Shown piece by piece: positions 1-6,686 of a stretch of 7,675 bases of DNA. Made by a program: the position numbers and the translations under genes. Below the pieces are notes generated by a model, which had not been told where the DNA came from, searched no databases, and saw nothing but the letters and a program-made list of their open reading frames with translations. The stretch is from an uncultured Clostridia bacterium (GTDB taxonomy: Bacteria; Bacillota; Clostridia; Christensenellales; Borkfalkiaceae), in assembly GCA_934254725.1 (NCBI GenBank), contig CAKQLR010000064.1:1-7675 (forward strand). The letters run 5' to 3'. Each line of letters begins with the position of its first letter. Position 1 is the stretch's first letter.

Positions 1-833
1 ACGATATTCCGACCGTTGCAATCAGAAAGAAAACGGACTCGTCACTCGTTAAAGGTTTTAAGCTTTTAAAGGAAAACGACGACGTGGGCGCGCTTATTTC
101 AGCCGGCAGTACCGGCGCCGTTCTTACGGGCGCTACGCTTAAGGTCGGAAGAATAAAAGGTGTTTCGAGGCCTGCTTTGGCTCCCGCGCTTCCTACTGTA
201 AAGGGCGGATACGTTATGCTTATAGACTGCGGGGCGAACGCCGAATGTAAGCCGATTAACCTCGTGCATTTTGCCGTAATGGCTTCGAATTATATGAAAG
301 TCATGTACGGAGTGGAAAATCCGAGGGTTGCGCTTCTTGCAAACGGAACGGAAGACCACAAAGGTACTCAGCTTACGCAGGAAACGTTCGGCATGCTTAA
401 ACAAATCGAAAGCCTTAACTTTGTCGGCAATATGGAGGCGCGTGATGTGCTTTCCGGCAACTACGACGTAGTCGTGTGCGACGGTTTCAGCGGCAATATA
501 TGTCTTAAGAGTTTAGAGGGAATGTCTGTTTCCATGATGAAAATGATTAAACAGGGCGTTATGAGTTCGTTTAAGGCTAAGGTAGGCGTGCTGTTTATGA
601 AAGGCGTATTCAGAAACCTGAAAAAGAAAATGGACTACAATTCCAACGGCGGGGCGATGTTCCTCGGTGTAGAGGGGATTGTCGTTAAGGCGCATGGCGC
701 GGCTACCGAAAAGACTATAAAAAGCACCGTTCTTCAGGCGAAAGAAGCCGTAGAGGGCGATGTTATCGGAAAAATAAAAAAGACGCTCGAAACTGTTGAT
801 TTCGACACTCTTTGCAAGGCGGACAACCTATGA
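1..833 (+). CDS. plsX: PlsX, phosphate acyltransferase (3' part, 5' end outside window)
   Basis: PlsX makes acyl-phosphate from acyl-ACP for the PlsY step of phospholipid synthesis; it is a soluble enzyme that associates with the membrane. The reading frame is open from base 3, with no start inside the window; the first residues (DIPTVAIRKK) already match the PlsX interior, so the GTG at 84 is an internal valine codon and not the start. The visible 276 residues are the C-terminal part of a protein usually about 330 long. Family motifs seen in order are SAGSTGAVLTGAT, GRIKG..RPALAP, LIDCGANAECKP, ALLANGTEDHKG, CDGFSGNICLKSLEG and GGAMFLGVEGIVVKAHG. The stop TGA (831-833) overlaps the ATG of rnc, so the two are probably translationally coupled. 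In many Firmicutes fabD, fabG or acpP stand between plsX and rnc; none is present here. The family call is very secure. Confidence 0.97.
   Translation, partial: DIPTVAIRKKTDSSLVKGFKLLKENDDVGALISAGSTGAVLTGATLKVGRIKGVSRPALAPALPTVKGGYVMLIDCGANAECKPINLVHFAVMASNYMKVMYGVENPRVALLANGTEDHKGTQLTQETFGMLKQIESLNFVGNMEARDVLSGNYDVVVCDGFSGNICLKSLEGMSVSMMKMIKQGVMSSFKAKVGVLFMKGVFRNLKKKMDYNSNGGAMFLGVEGIVVKAHGAATEKTIKSTVLQAKEAVEGDVIGKIKKTLETVDFDTLCKADNL
816..822 (+). promoter_or_regulatory. Ribosome binding site of rnc, inside the plsX 3' end
   Basis: AAGGCGG lies 7 bases before the ATG at 830 and is one base off the ideal AAGGAGG. It decides the rnc start: the in-frame TTG at 812 lies upstream of this site and has no comparable sequence before it. 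Confidence 0.7.
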
Positions 834-1687
834 TTTTTTATACGCACGAATGCGAAGAAAAGTTAGGTTATTCTTTTAACGACAAACTGCTTTTAAGAAA
901 CTGCTTTACGCATACATCGTATTCTAACGAACACGGAGAGGAAAGCAACGAAAATCTTGAATTTTTAGGAGATTCTATACTGAATTTCACCGTGGCGGAA
1001 TATCTCTACAGGGCTCACAGCGGCAATGAAGGCGATATGACGAAAAGGCGCGCGGAGCTTGTTTCGGCGGAGCCGATAGGGGAAGTCGTTCAAAGAATGG
1101 GTTTGGACGAATTCTTGCTCGTAGGAGAAGGTGAGCGCAAAAAAAAGCCGAAGCTTAATATGTGCGCCGATCTGTTTGAAGCAATCGTTGCGGGTATTTT
1201 CCTCGACGGAGGTCTTGAAAAAGCAAAGAAATTTATTTACGATAATTTGCTTTCAGTTAAAATTCCGTTAAAGAATGTATGCGATAATAAAACGAAGTTT
1301 CAGGAATTCGTGCAGGGGGTAAGAGCTGGTAAAATTTCATATCGTTTGCTCGATAAAAAAGGCCCCGACCACGCTCCCACTTTTATTTCTGCCGTTTTTG
1401 TCGGCGGAGAGCAAATCGCAACGGGCGAGGGGACAAGCAAAAAGAACGCCGAACAGAACGCGGCAAGCAAAGCGCTTGATATTCTGCATAAAAGATTTTC
1501 GGAAAACGGAAATTTGAAAAAGAATAAAAAAAGGGCAGTTAGTTTAAAACAAGACAAAAAGGAAAGCAAAGAAAAATTTACTGCTTTAAATAATAACAAG
1601 AAAGAAGCCGATAAGGCAAAAATCGATACTAAAACAAGAAAAAATGCGATAATATCGCAAAAAACGATTAAACAAAATACACCATAA
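830..1687 (+). CDS. rnc: Ribonuclease III with a lysine-rich C-terminal tail
   Basis: RNase III is a Mg-dependent, double-strand-specific endonuclease that acts as a dimer. It processes rRNA precursors and, in Firmicutes, the SRP RNA and toxin or antisense duplexes. From the ATG at 830 the protein is 285 residues. The signature NENLEFLGDSILN (40-52) carries the catalytic acids E44 and D48; a second acidic pair is D114 and E117 in CADLFEA. The EGDM and KRRAELVS segments (67-79) are typical. A double-stranded RNA-binding domain spans about 152-219, with GPDH (178-181) and the basic helix start SKKNAEQNAA (203-212). After residue 223 comes a tail of about 62 residues with 17 lysines, low in complexity and longer than in textbook RNases III of about 225-250 residues. 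The ATG overlaps the plsX stop, and smc follows after 15 bases. The function call is secure; the role of the tail is unknown. Confidence 0.97.
   Translation: MIFYTHECEEKLGYSFNDKLLLRNCFTHTSYSNEHGEESNENLEFLGDSILNFTVAEYLYRAHSGNEGDMTKRRAELVSAEPIGEVVQRMGLDEFLLVGEGERKKKPKLNMCADLFEAIVAGIFLDGGLEKAKKFIYDNLLSVKIPLKNVCDNKTKFQEFVQGVRAGKISYRLLDKKGPDHAPTFISAVFVGGEQIATGEGTSKKNAEQNAASKALDILHKRFSENGNLKKNKKRAVSLKQDKKESKEKFTALNNNKKEADKAKIDTKTRKNAIISQKTIKQNTP
1639..1664 (-). terminator. Possible weak reverse-strand terminator in the rnc 3' end
   Basis: A perfect 6-base inverted repeat, TGCGAT (1645-1650) and ATCGCA (1654-1659), with a 3-base loop is flanked by six-A runs (1639-1644 and 1659-1664). Read on the minus strand it is a short hairpin followed by six T, the layout of a small intrinsic terminator. 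It would act only on antisense transcripts. The stem is short and the whole element lies in coding sequence, so it may be chance in an A-rich stretch. Confidence 0.25.
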
Positions 1688-1693
1688 AAGGGG
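1686..1693 (+). promoter_or_regulatory. Ribosome binding site of smc
   Basis: AAAAGGGG overlaps the rnc stop codon and sits 9 bases before the TTG at 1703. It supports that TTG as the start: no ATG or GTG is available in frame between the rnc stop and the conserved N-terminal sequence, and the protein would lose its first conserved strand at any later start. Confidence 0.65.
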
Positions 1694-1702
1694 TAAACGA
1701 AA

Positions 1703-4700
1703 TTGAACTTTACCAAGATTGAAATTATCGGATTTAAAAGTTTCGCTAATAAAACGGAAATTCGATTCGACCACGGTATCACCGGTATCGTAGGTCCTAA
1801 CGGTTGCGGAAAGTCCAACGTTGCGGACGCTATAAGATGGGTACTCGGCGAACAGTCTCCGAAATCACTCCGCGGTTCCAACATGCAGGACGTAATTTTT
1901 AACGGAACACAGAACAGAAAATCTCTTAGCTATTGTGAAGTTTCATTGTTTTTCGATAACTCAAACGGCATTTTTAAAAGCGTTGAGTATACCGAAGTAA
2001 TTCTCACCCGTAAGCTTTACAGAAGCGGCGAAAGCGAGTATTACGTAAACAACAAACCTTCAAGGCTTAAAGATATTGTCAACCTTCTTCACGAATGCGG
2101 TCTGAGTAAGGAAGGTTATACGATTATCGGGCAGAACAAAGTCACGGAAATTTTGTCATCCAAGCCGCAGGACAGGCGCGCTATATTCGAAGAAGCCGTA
2201 GGTATTTCAAAGACTAAACAGCAAAGACTCGAGGCGGAGAGAAAGTTACAAAAAGTAAACGATAACATCACTCGTTTCTCGGATATCTGTATGGATCTTG
2301 AACGCCAGCTTGCTCCGCTTTCGCGTCAGGCTGAAACGGCAAGGACGTATAACTCGCTTTCCGAGGATTTAAAGAAGTGCGAGGTAAACTCTTATCTTTA
2401 CAAGGTAGATAATTCCGCAGGGGAAAAGGGTGCAATAAACTCTCGCATAGAGGTCTTAAATGACTCTCTTTCTCAAAAGAAGGCTGATTTTGCTCTTCAG
2501 GAGAAGATATACAACGAAAGTATGGCTTCTGTCGGCGCTACAGACGATGAAATCAAAAGTTTGAACGAACAAATTCTTGATAAGACGGTCGGTCTCGAGG
2601 AGCAGAAGGGTAACGCCAAACTGTACAATCAAAAAATTGTTTTCTTTAACGATGAAATAGAACGACTCAGAAAAGAGAATACCGATAATCAGGCGAAAAT
2701 CAATGCCAATGCGGCTTCTCTTGCGGACAAAAAAAGCTATGACATTAAAGCAGAAAACGAATTGCAGATGCTTATAGCAAAATCCGAGCAGATAGCGACG
2801 AAACTTGTCGAGATTATAAAGGAAATCAACTTTAACGAGTCGTCCTCCAAGGAAGAAACGAACAGAATTATAGATTCTATTAAGGAACTTTCCGATTTGA
2901 AGTCTTCGTCTGCATCACTTTCTGCAGAACAGGCAGCTGTTGAAGAAAGAAAGAACGATACGCTTTTAAAACTTGACGGTCTCAGGGATAAGATTAAATC
3001 GCTCGGCAAGGAAAAACAAGCCGTTTCAGACAGAATTTCGGCCGTTTCGAGGGAAATCTCGTCTCTTGTAGAAGAAATCGAAGCGAGCGAAAACGGCGTA
3101 AAAATTACAAACGATAAGCTCAACGAGATAAATAACAGGCTTTTCAGTTTGAATAATTCTATTACAACGATAGAGGCAAACGAAAAATTCTATAAAGGTC
3201 TCAGAGAATCGTTCGAAGGTTTCCAGGATGCGGTAAGACGTCTTATGAATGCCGCAAAAACGGACAGAGAGGTAGAAAAGAGAATAAAAGGCGTTGTAGC
3301 TTCTCTTGTACATACGGACAGAAAGTATGAGGTAGCTATGGAAATAGCTATGGGCTCGGCTATTCAGAATATAGTTACGGCTAACGAGAGCGACGCTTCT
3401 TTCCTTATCGAATATTTAAAGAGAAACGGTTGGGGACGTGCTACGTTCTTACCCGTATCGGCTATTAAGTACAGAACGGATTCTGCCGAGATTATGAGCG
3501 CAAAGAATGAGAACGGCGCGCTCGGACTTGCAGCGAAACTTGTTTCCTACGACTCGTATTACGAACCTGTTATCAGGTATCTTCTCGGCAACACGCTTAT
3601 TTGTGATACGCTTGACCATGCAGTCGGCATCGCGAAGAAGTACCGTTTTGCGTTTAAAATCGTTACTTTGGAAGGAGATGTTCTTTCTCCGCAAGGCTCT
3701 ATGACGGGCGGCTCGAGAAAACAAACGGGTTCGAACATTCTTTCTGTAGACGGCAAGCTTGAAGGATTCAAAAAAGATCTCGAACGCTTGCGTGCGGATT
3801 ATGAAGCCGCTAACAAAAAGAAGAACCAGTATGTTCAGACGCTTGCTTCTCTTAACTCGGACTTGAGCGAAATGAACACTCAATATAACGAGAAAAAGCA
3901 AGAAACGGTTGCGTTAAAGGAAAAACTTAACGCCATCGATAACGCTGTTTCGGAAGCGGAAAAAGACGAGTATTCGTACAGAGAGGTCTTAAAAGCTATC
4001 AATACCCGCCTTCAGGAAATCGAAAGGCAGGTTTCCGATATGGAGGAGGGCAAACAGACTCTTGAAAATGCGAATACCGAAAAGACGAGCGAAAGACAGA
4101 AAAAAGAAGGCTACTACGACGAGCTTAAAAAGGAAAGAGATAAGCTTATTGCTCAGAACACCGAATGCCAGGCTAAAGTGGCCGGTTTAAAATCCTCGGT
4201 AGCTTCTAATAAGACCGACATTGAAAGGCTTTCTTCGGAAGTATCCAATCTCCGTTCGCTTATAAGGGATAACGATAAGACTATCCAGAACGACCTCGAC
4301 ATTATTGCTAAGCTCAAAGAGGATGCCGAAAAACTTATTCTTTCTTCCGAGGATCAGAAAACGGTTGCTATTCTCAGAGAAAAACTGAAGAGGGCAGAGG
4401 ATAAAAAAGAAACGCTCCAAAGAGATATAGAGTCTTCCAACACAAAGAAAACTCAGCTTAACGACGAGATTAACGCTCTTACCGAATCTAAACTTAAAGA
4501 AGAATTCAATCTTGAAAAGGTAGACGCCGACCTGAGAAATTCCGCAGAACAGCTCATGAGGGATTACGAACTCGCTTACGAGGACTGCCTTGCGCTCAGA
4601 GCGGAAAATTACGACCACAAACAAAACCTTGTCGATATCGATAAGATCAAGAGAAAGATCCGCGGATTAGGTCCCATCAATAATAACGCTATCGCCGATT

Positions 4701-5290
4701 ACGAGGCTATAAACTCGGTATATCAGGACAACCTGTTGCAGAAAAACGACCTTGAAAAAGGTGCCGAAGATCTGAGAACCGGTATTGAAAGCCTTACTCA
4801 GGAGATGACCACGAAATTTAATGCGGGCTTCGAAGTTATCCGCTCCAATTTCCGCAGAATATTCAAGAAATTGTTCGGTGGCGGCAGCGCGGATTTACTT
4901 CTTGACTACGAAGACTGCGACGATCCGCTCGAAGCAGGTGTTGAAATCGTTGCGGAACCGCCGGGAAAGAAATTGCAGAAGATTTCGTTGCTTTCCGGTG
5001 GCGAAATGGCTCTTACCGCAATAGCTATTTTGTTCGCAATACTTCGTCTTTGCCCGATGCCTTTCTGCGTACTCGACGAAATAGAGGCAGCTCTCGACGA
5101 GGCGAATGTAGAACGTTTTGCAAGGTATCTTAAGAACTTCTCTGCGGATACTCAGTTTATCGTTATTACCCATAAAAAGGTTACGATGGAGCTTGCCGAT
5201 GCACTCTACGGCGTTACCATGCAGGAAAAAGGTGTTTCCAGCATAGTTTCCGTTGAGTTGTCGGATATAAACGATATAGAAACAGCTTAA
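1703..5290 (+). CDS. smc: SMC, chromosome partition and condensation ATPase
   Basis: SMC is the core of the bacterial condensin complex with ScpA and ScpB; it extrudes and aligns DNA loops from the origin for chromosome segregation. The protein is 1195 residues, near the usual 1190. The N-terminal head starts NFTKIEIIGFKSFANKT, with Walker A GPNGCGKS at 31-38, the arginine loop R57 (SLRGSNMQDVIFNG) and the Q-loop Q144 (IIGQNKVTEILSS). A first coiled-coil arm runs from about 165 to 505. The hinge is about 525-670, with NGWGRATFLP near 575-584 and the closing GSMTGGS near 664-670. A second coiled coil follows to about 1025, including the conserved RGLGPINN at 987-994. The C-terminal head has the ABC signature LSGGE (1097-1101), Walker B FCVLDE (1121-1126, catalytic E1126), D-loop ALDEAN and switch histidine in ITHKK. 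The start is TTG. All ATPase residues are intact. scpA and scpB are not in the window. Confidence 0.98.
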   Translation: MNFTKIEIIGFKSFANKTEIRFDHGITGIVGPNGCGKSNVADAIRWVLGEQSPKSLRGSNMQDVIFNGTQNRKSLSYCEVSLFFDNSNGIFKSVEYTEVILTRKLYRSGESEYYVNNKPSRLKDIVNLLHECGLSKEGYTIIGQNKVTEILSSKPQDRRAIFEEAVGISKTKQQRLEAERKLQKVNDNITRFSDICMDLERQLAPLSRQAETARTYNSLSEDLKKCEVNSYLYKVDNSAGEKGAINSRIEVLNDSLSQKKADFALQEKIYNESMASVGATDDEIKSLNEQILDKTVGLEEQKGNAKLYNQKIVFFNDEIERLRKENTDNQAKINANAASLADKKSYDIKAENELQMLIAKSEQIATKLVEIIKEINFNESSSKEETNRIIDSIKELSDLKSSSASLSAEQAAVEERKNDTLLKLDGLRDKIKSLGKEKQAVSDRISAVSREISSLVEEIEASENGVKITNDKLNEINNRLFSLNNSITTIEANEKFYKGLRESFEGFQDAVRRLMNAAKTDREVEKRIKGVVASLVHTDRKYEVAMEIAMGSAIQNIVTANESDASFLIEYLKRNGWGRATFLPVSAIKYRTDSAEIMSAKNENGALGLAAKLVSYDSYYEPVIRYLLGNTLICDTLDHAVGIAKKYRFAFKIVTLEGDVLSPQGSMTGGSRKQTGSNILSVDGKLEGFKKDLERLRADYEAANKKKNQYVQTLASLNSDLSEMNTQYNEKKQETVALKEKLNAIDNAVSEAEKDEYSYREVLKAINTRLQEIERQVSDMEEGKQTLENANTEKTSERQKKEGYYDELKKERDKLIAQNTECQAKVAGLKSSVASNKTDIERLSSEVSNLRSLIRDNDKTIQNDLDIIAKLKEDAEKLILSSEDQKTVAILREKLKRAEDKKETLQRDIESSNTKKTQLNDEINALTESKLKEEFNLEKVDADLRNSAEQLMRDYELAYEDCLALRAENYDHKQNLVDIDKIKRKIRGLGPINNNAIADYEAINSVYQDNLLQKNDLEKGAEDLRTGIESLTQEMTTKFNAGFEVIRSNFRRIFKKLFGGGSADLLLDYEDCDDPLEAGVEIVAEPPGKKLQKISLLSGGEMALTAIAILFAILRLCPMPFCVLDEIEAALDEANVERFARYLKNFSADTQFIVITHKKVTMELADALYGVTMQEKGVSSIVSVELSDINDIETA

Positions 5291-5303
5291 TTTTTAGTAT
5301 AGT

Positions 5304-5342
5304 CGGCGAGGGTAAATGTATTTCGTTTGCCCGCGCCGTTTT
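5304..5342 (+). terminator. Imperfect GC-rich hairpin between smc and ftsY (weak terminator or leader structure)
   Basis: Arms CGGCGAGGGTAAA (5304-5316) and TTTGCCCGCGCCG (5326-5338) pair over 13 positions with one A/G mismatch (5309 with 5333) and one G-U pair (5313 with 5329), around a 9-base loop. Only four T follow (5339-5342), so it is a poor intrinsic terminator. It ends 16 bases before the ftsY ATG and just upstream of its ribosome binding site. It could thin out read-through from smc, stabilise an mRNA end, or be an RNase III target. Seen: the repeat. Inferred: any function. Confidence 0.5.
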
Positions 5343-5358
5343 ACGGGAGAGATTTATT

Positions 5359-6255
5359 ATGGGATTTTTCGGCAAAATATTTTCTGCTCTAAAAAAGACA
5401 AAAGATAAGATTGCAGACGGACTTTCGTCTCTTTTTAACAGGAACAAAATTGATGACGAGTTCTTCGATGAACTTGAGGAAGTGCTGATTTCTTCCGATA
5501 TTAGCGTAAGAACTTCCATGGATATAGTGGAAAGCCTTCGCGATAGGGTAAAGAAAGAAAAGATTTCTGAAAACGAAGGCGTTCAGCAGGCGCTCAGGGA
5601 AATTTTAACCGAAACGATTGAACAAGCCGAACCTCTGGAGATCGAAACGCCCGCCGTTATTATGGTAATCGGTGTAAACGGCGTCGGAAAAACTACTTCG
5701 ATAGGAAAACTTGCGCACTATTTATCAGGTAAAGGCAAGAGCGTTACTATCGCCGCGGCGGATACGTTCAGGGCGGCTGCATCCGACCAACTTTCCGTCT
5801 GGGCAGAAAGAGCTAATGTAAAAATAGTAAAAAGCGCAGAGGGAAGTGATCCGTCAAGCGTGGTTTTTGATGCGATTACTTCTGCAAAAGCTAAAAAAAC
5901 AGACTATTTGATTATCGATACCGCTGGCAGACTTCACGTTAAGGCAAACCTGATGGAAGAGCTTAAGAAGATGTCGAGGGTGGTTGAGAGAGAGTATCCC
6001 GAAGCATCGTTTTATAAATTCATAGTTCTCGACGCAACGACGGGTCAGAATGCCGTAAATCAGGTTGAAGTATTCAACGAAGCTGTCGGTATTGACGGAA
6101 TTATCCTTACGAAACTTGACGGCACCGCTAAGGGCGGATTTGTTATTTCTATGTGCGGAGAGTTGGGTATCCCCGTAACATATGTCGGCACAGGAGAAAA
6201 GCTTGACGATATCGACGAATTTGACGTAGAACAATTCGTTCACGGCATTTTATAG
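5359..6255 (+). CDS. ftsY: FtsY, signal recognition particle receptor GTPase
   Basis: FtsY is the membrane-associated receptor that docks the Ffh-RNA-ribosome complex at the translocon and hydrolyses GTP with Ffh. The 298-residue protein has only the N and G domains. The acidic A domain of the E. coli protein is absent, as is usual in Firmicutes; the N-terminal helix MGFFGKIFSALKK is amphipathic and likely touches the membrane. The N domain is about 1-95. G-domain motifs are GVNGVGKTT (105-113), ADTFRAAASDQL (134-145), DTAGRLH (187-193), the ATTGQNA loop (226-232), TKLDGTAKGG (251-260) and VGTGEKLDDI. The start ATG has GGGAGAG (5345-5351) 7 bases upstream. The gene follows smc after 68 bases, as in other Firmicutes. 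All nucleotide-binding motifs are intact. Confidence 0.98.
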   Translation: MGFFGKIFSALKKTKDKIADGLSSLFNRNKIDDEFFDELEEVLISSDISVRTSMDIVESLRDRVKKEKISENEGVQQALREILTETIEQAEPLEIETPAVIMVIGVNGVGKTTSIGKLAHYLSGKGKSVTIAAADTFRAAASDQLSVWAERANVKIVKSAEGSDPSSVVFDAITSAKAKKTDYLIIDTAGRLHVKANLMEELKKMSRVVEREYPEASFYKFIVLDATTGQNAVNQVEVFNEAVGIDGIILTKLDGTAKGGFVISMCGELGIPVTYVGTGEKLDDIDEFDVEQFVHGIL

Positions 6256-6262
6256 TTTTTTA

Positions 6263-6294
6263 ATAAAAATTGTTCTGTTTATAATAATTTTTAT
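6263..6294. repeat. AT-only inverted repeat behind ftsY
   Basis: ATAAAAATT (6263-6271) and AATTTTTAT (6286-6294) form a perfect 9-base inverted repeat with a 14-base spacer, just after the ftsY stop and a run of six T (6255 is G, T from 6256 to 6261). With no GC pair the hairpin would be weak, and the T run precedes the stem instead of following it, so it is not a convincing terminator. It also lies upstream of the -35 box at 6306 and may simply be AT-rich upstream promoter sequence. Confidence 0.35.
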
Positions 6295-6305
6295 CGAAGA
6301 AACGT

Positions 6306-6334
6306 TTGACAAAATTTTATTCGGATATTATAAT
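6306..6334 (+). promoter_or_regulatory. Consensus housekeeping sigma promoter for ylxM-ffh
   Basis: TTGACA at 6306-6311 and TATAAT at 6329-6334 are both perfect matches to the sigma-A consensus and are separated by exactly 17 bases. The region upstream is AT-rich and could act as an UP element. The expected transcription start is about 6340-6343, with G6341 or A6343 the best candidates. This would give ylxM and ffh a strong promoter independent of smc and ftsY, with a leader of about 30 bases. The match is direct; activity is inferred. Confidence 0.88.
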
Positions 6335-6336
6335 AT

Positions 6337-6371
6337 AAGTGTAAGGCAAAAATGCTTTACACTTGTTTTTT
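6337..6371 (+). terminator. Intrinsic-terminator-like hairpin directly before the ylxM ATG
   Basis: Arms AAGTGTAAGGC (6337-6347) and GCTTTACACTT (6354-6364) pair over 11 positions with a single G-U pair (6345 with 6356) and a 6-base loop, followed by G and six T (6366-6371). That is the complete layout of a Rho-independent terminator. The ylxM ATG starts at the very next base, 6372. The upstream arm begins 2 bases after the -10 box, so a transcript begun at about 6341 would contain only 7 of the 11 pairs, while read-through from ftsY would contain all. It may end the ftsY transcript, or control ylxM expression. Confidence 0.75.
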
Positions 6372-6686
6372 ATGGAAAAGGATTTTGAGCTTATCGGTTT
6401 GTTCGGAATATACGGAAATCTTTTGACCGAACATCAAAAAGAATTGTTCGATTTGTACTACGAGTGCGACTTATCTCTCGGGGAGATTGCCGATATCAAG
6501 AAGATAAGCAGGCAAAGCGTGAACGACGGGCTTAAGAAAGCAAAGGAAATTCTTTTGGAAACCGAAAGAAAACTCGGTTTGCATAAAAAAATCTCGTCCG
6601 CTATCATCGAAGCGGAAAAAGCAGAGGAGAGCGGCGATTATCAATCGGCTGTGAAAAACATTAAATCGGTGTTGGAGGATGCCTGA
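6372..6686 (+). CDS. ylxM: YlxM, SRP-associated helix-turn-helix protein
   Basis: YlxM (UPF0122 family) is a small protein encoded beside ffh in Firmicutes and Mollicutes. Work on streptococcal homologues describes it as binding Ffh and the SRP RNA and modulating SRP GTPase activity. The protein here is 104 residues from the ATG at 6372, the usual family size. It shows the family pattern LLTEHQKELFDLYY (17-30) then LSLGEIADIKKISRQSVNDGLKKAKEIL (34-61, read in two halves), a sigma-region-4-like helix-turn-helix, and an acidic helical C-terminus. There is no Shine-Dalgarno before the ATG: the bases before it are the six-T run of the hairpin. An in-frame TTG at 6363 is possible but has no ribosome binding site either and lies inside the hairpin arm. 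The stop TGA (6684-6686) shares one base with the ffh ATG. Confidence 0.92.
   Translation: MEKDFELIGLFGIYGNLLTEHQKELFDLYYECDLSLGEIADIKKISRQSVNDGLKKAKEILLETERKLGLHKKISSAIIEAEKAEESGDYQSAVKNIKSVLEDA
6674..6678 (+). promoter_or_regulatory. Ribosome binding site of ffh, inside ylxM
   Basis: GGAGG sits 7 bases before the ffh ATG at 6686 and within the last codons of ylxM. It is the strongest Shine-Dalgarno in the window, in sharp contrast to its absence before ylxM, and suggests that Ffh is translated more efficiently than YlxM. Confidence 0.75.

Noticed and set aside
84..833. GTG at 84 as the start of a short PlsX
   Set aside because: The frame continues upstream to the window edge and encodes conserved PlsX sequence before this point, so GTG 84 is an internal valine.
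1300..1884. Minus-strand open frame of 194 codons with a hydrophobic translation
   Set aside because: It is opposite the rnc end and smc start. The hydrophobic look comes from reading A-rich lysine codons backwards as phenylalanine and leucine. No ribosome binding site or promoter supports it.
3332..3353. Short direct repeat TAGCTATGG within smc
   Set aside because: It follows from two similar Ala-Met codon pairs in the hinge and is too short to suggest anything else.
3449..3901. Minus-strand open frame of 150 codons inside smc
   Set aside because: It lies opposite the well-conserved SMC hinge and its translation has no recognisable family; a shadow frame.
6280..6285. Second TATAAT upstream of the main promoter
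   Set aside because: No acceptable -35 box lies 16-18 bases before it; the local sequence is T and A runs. It is probably chance in AT-rich DNA.
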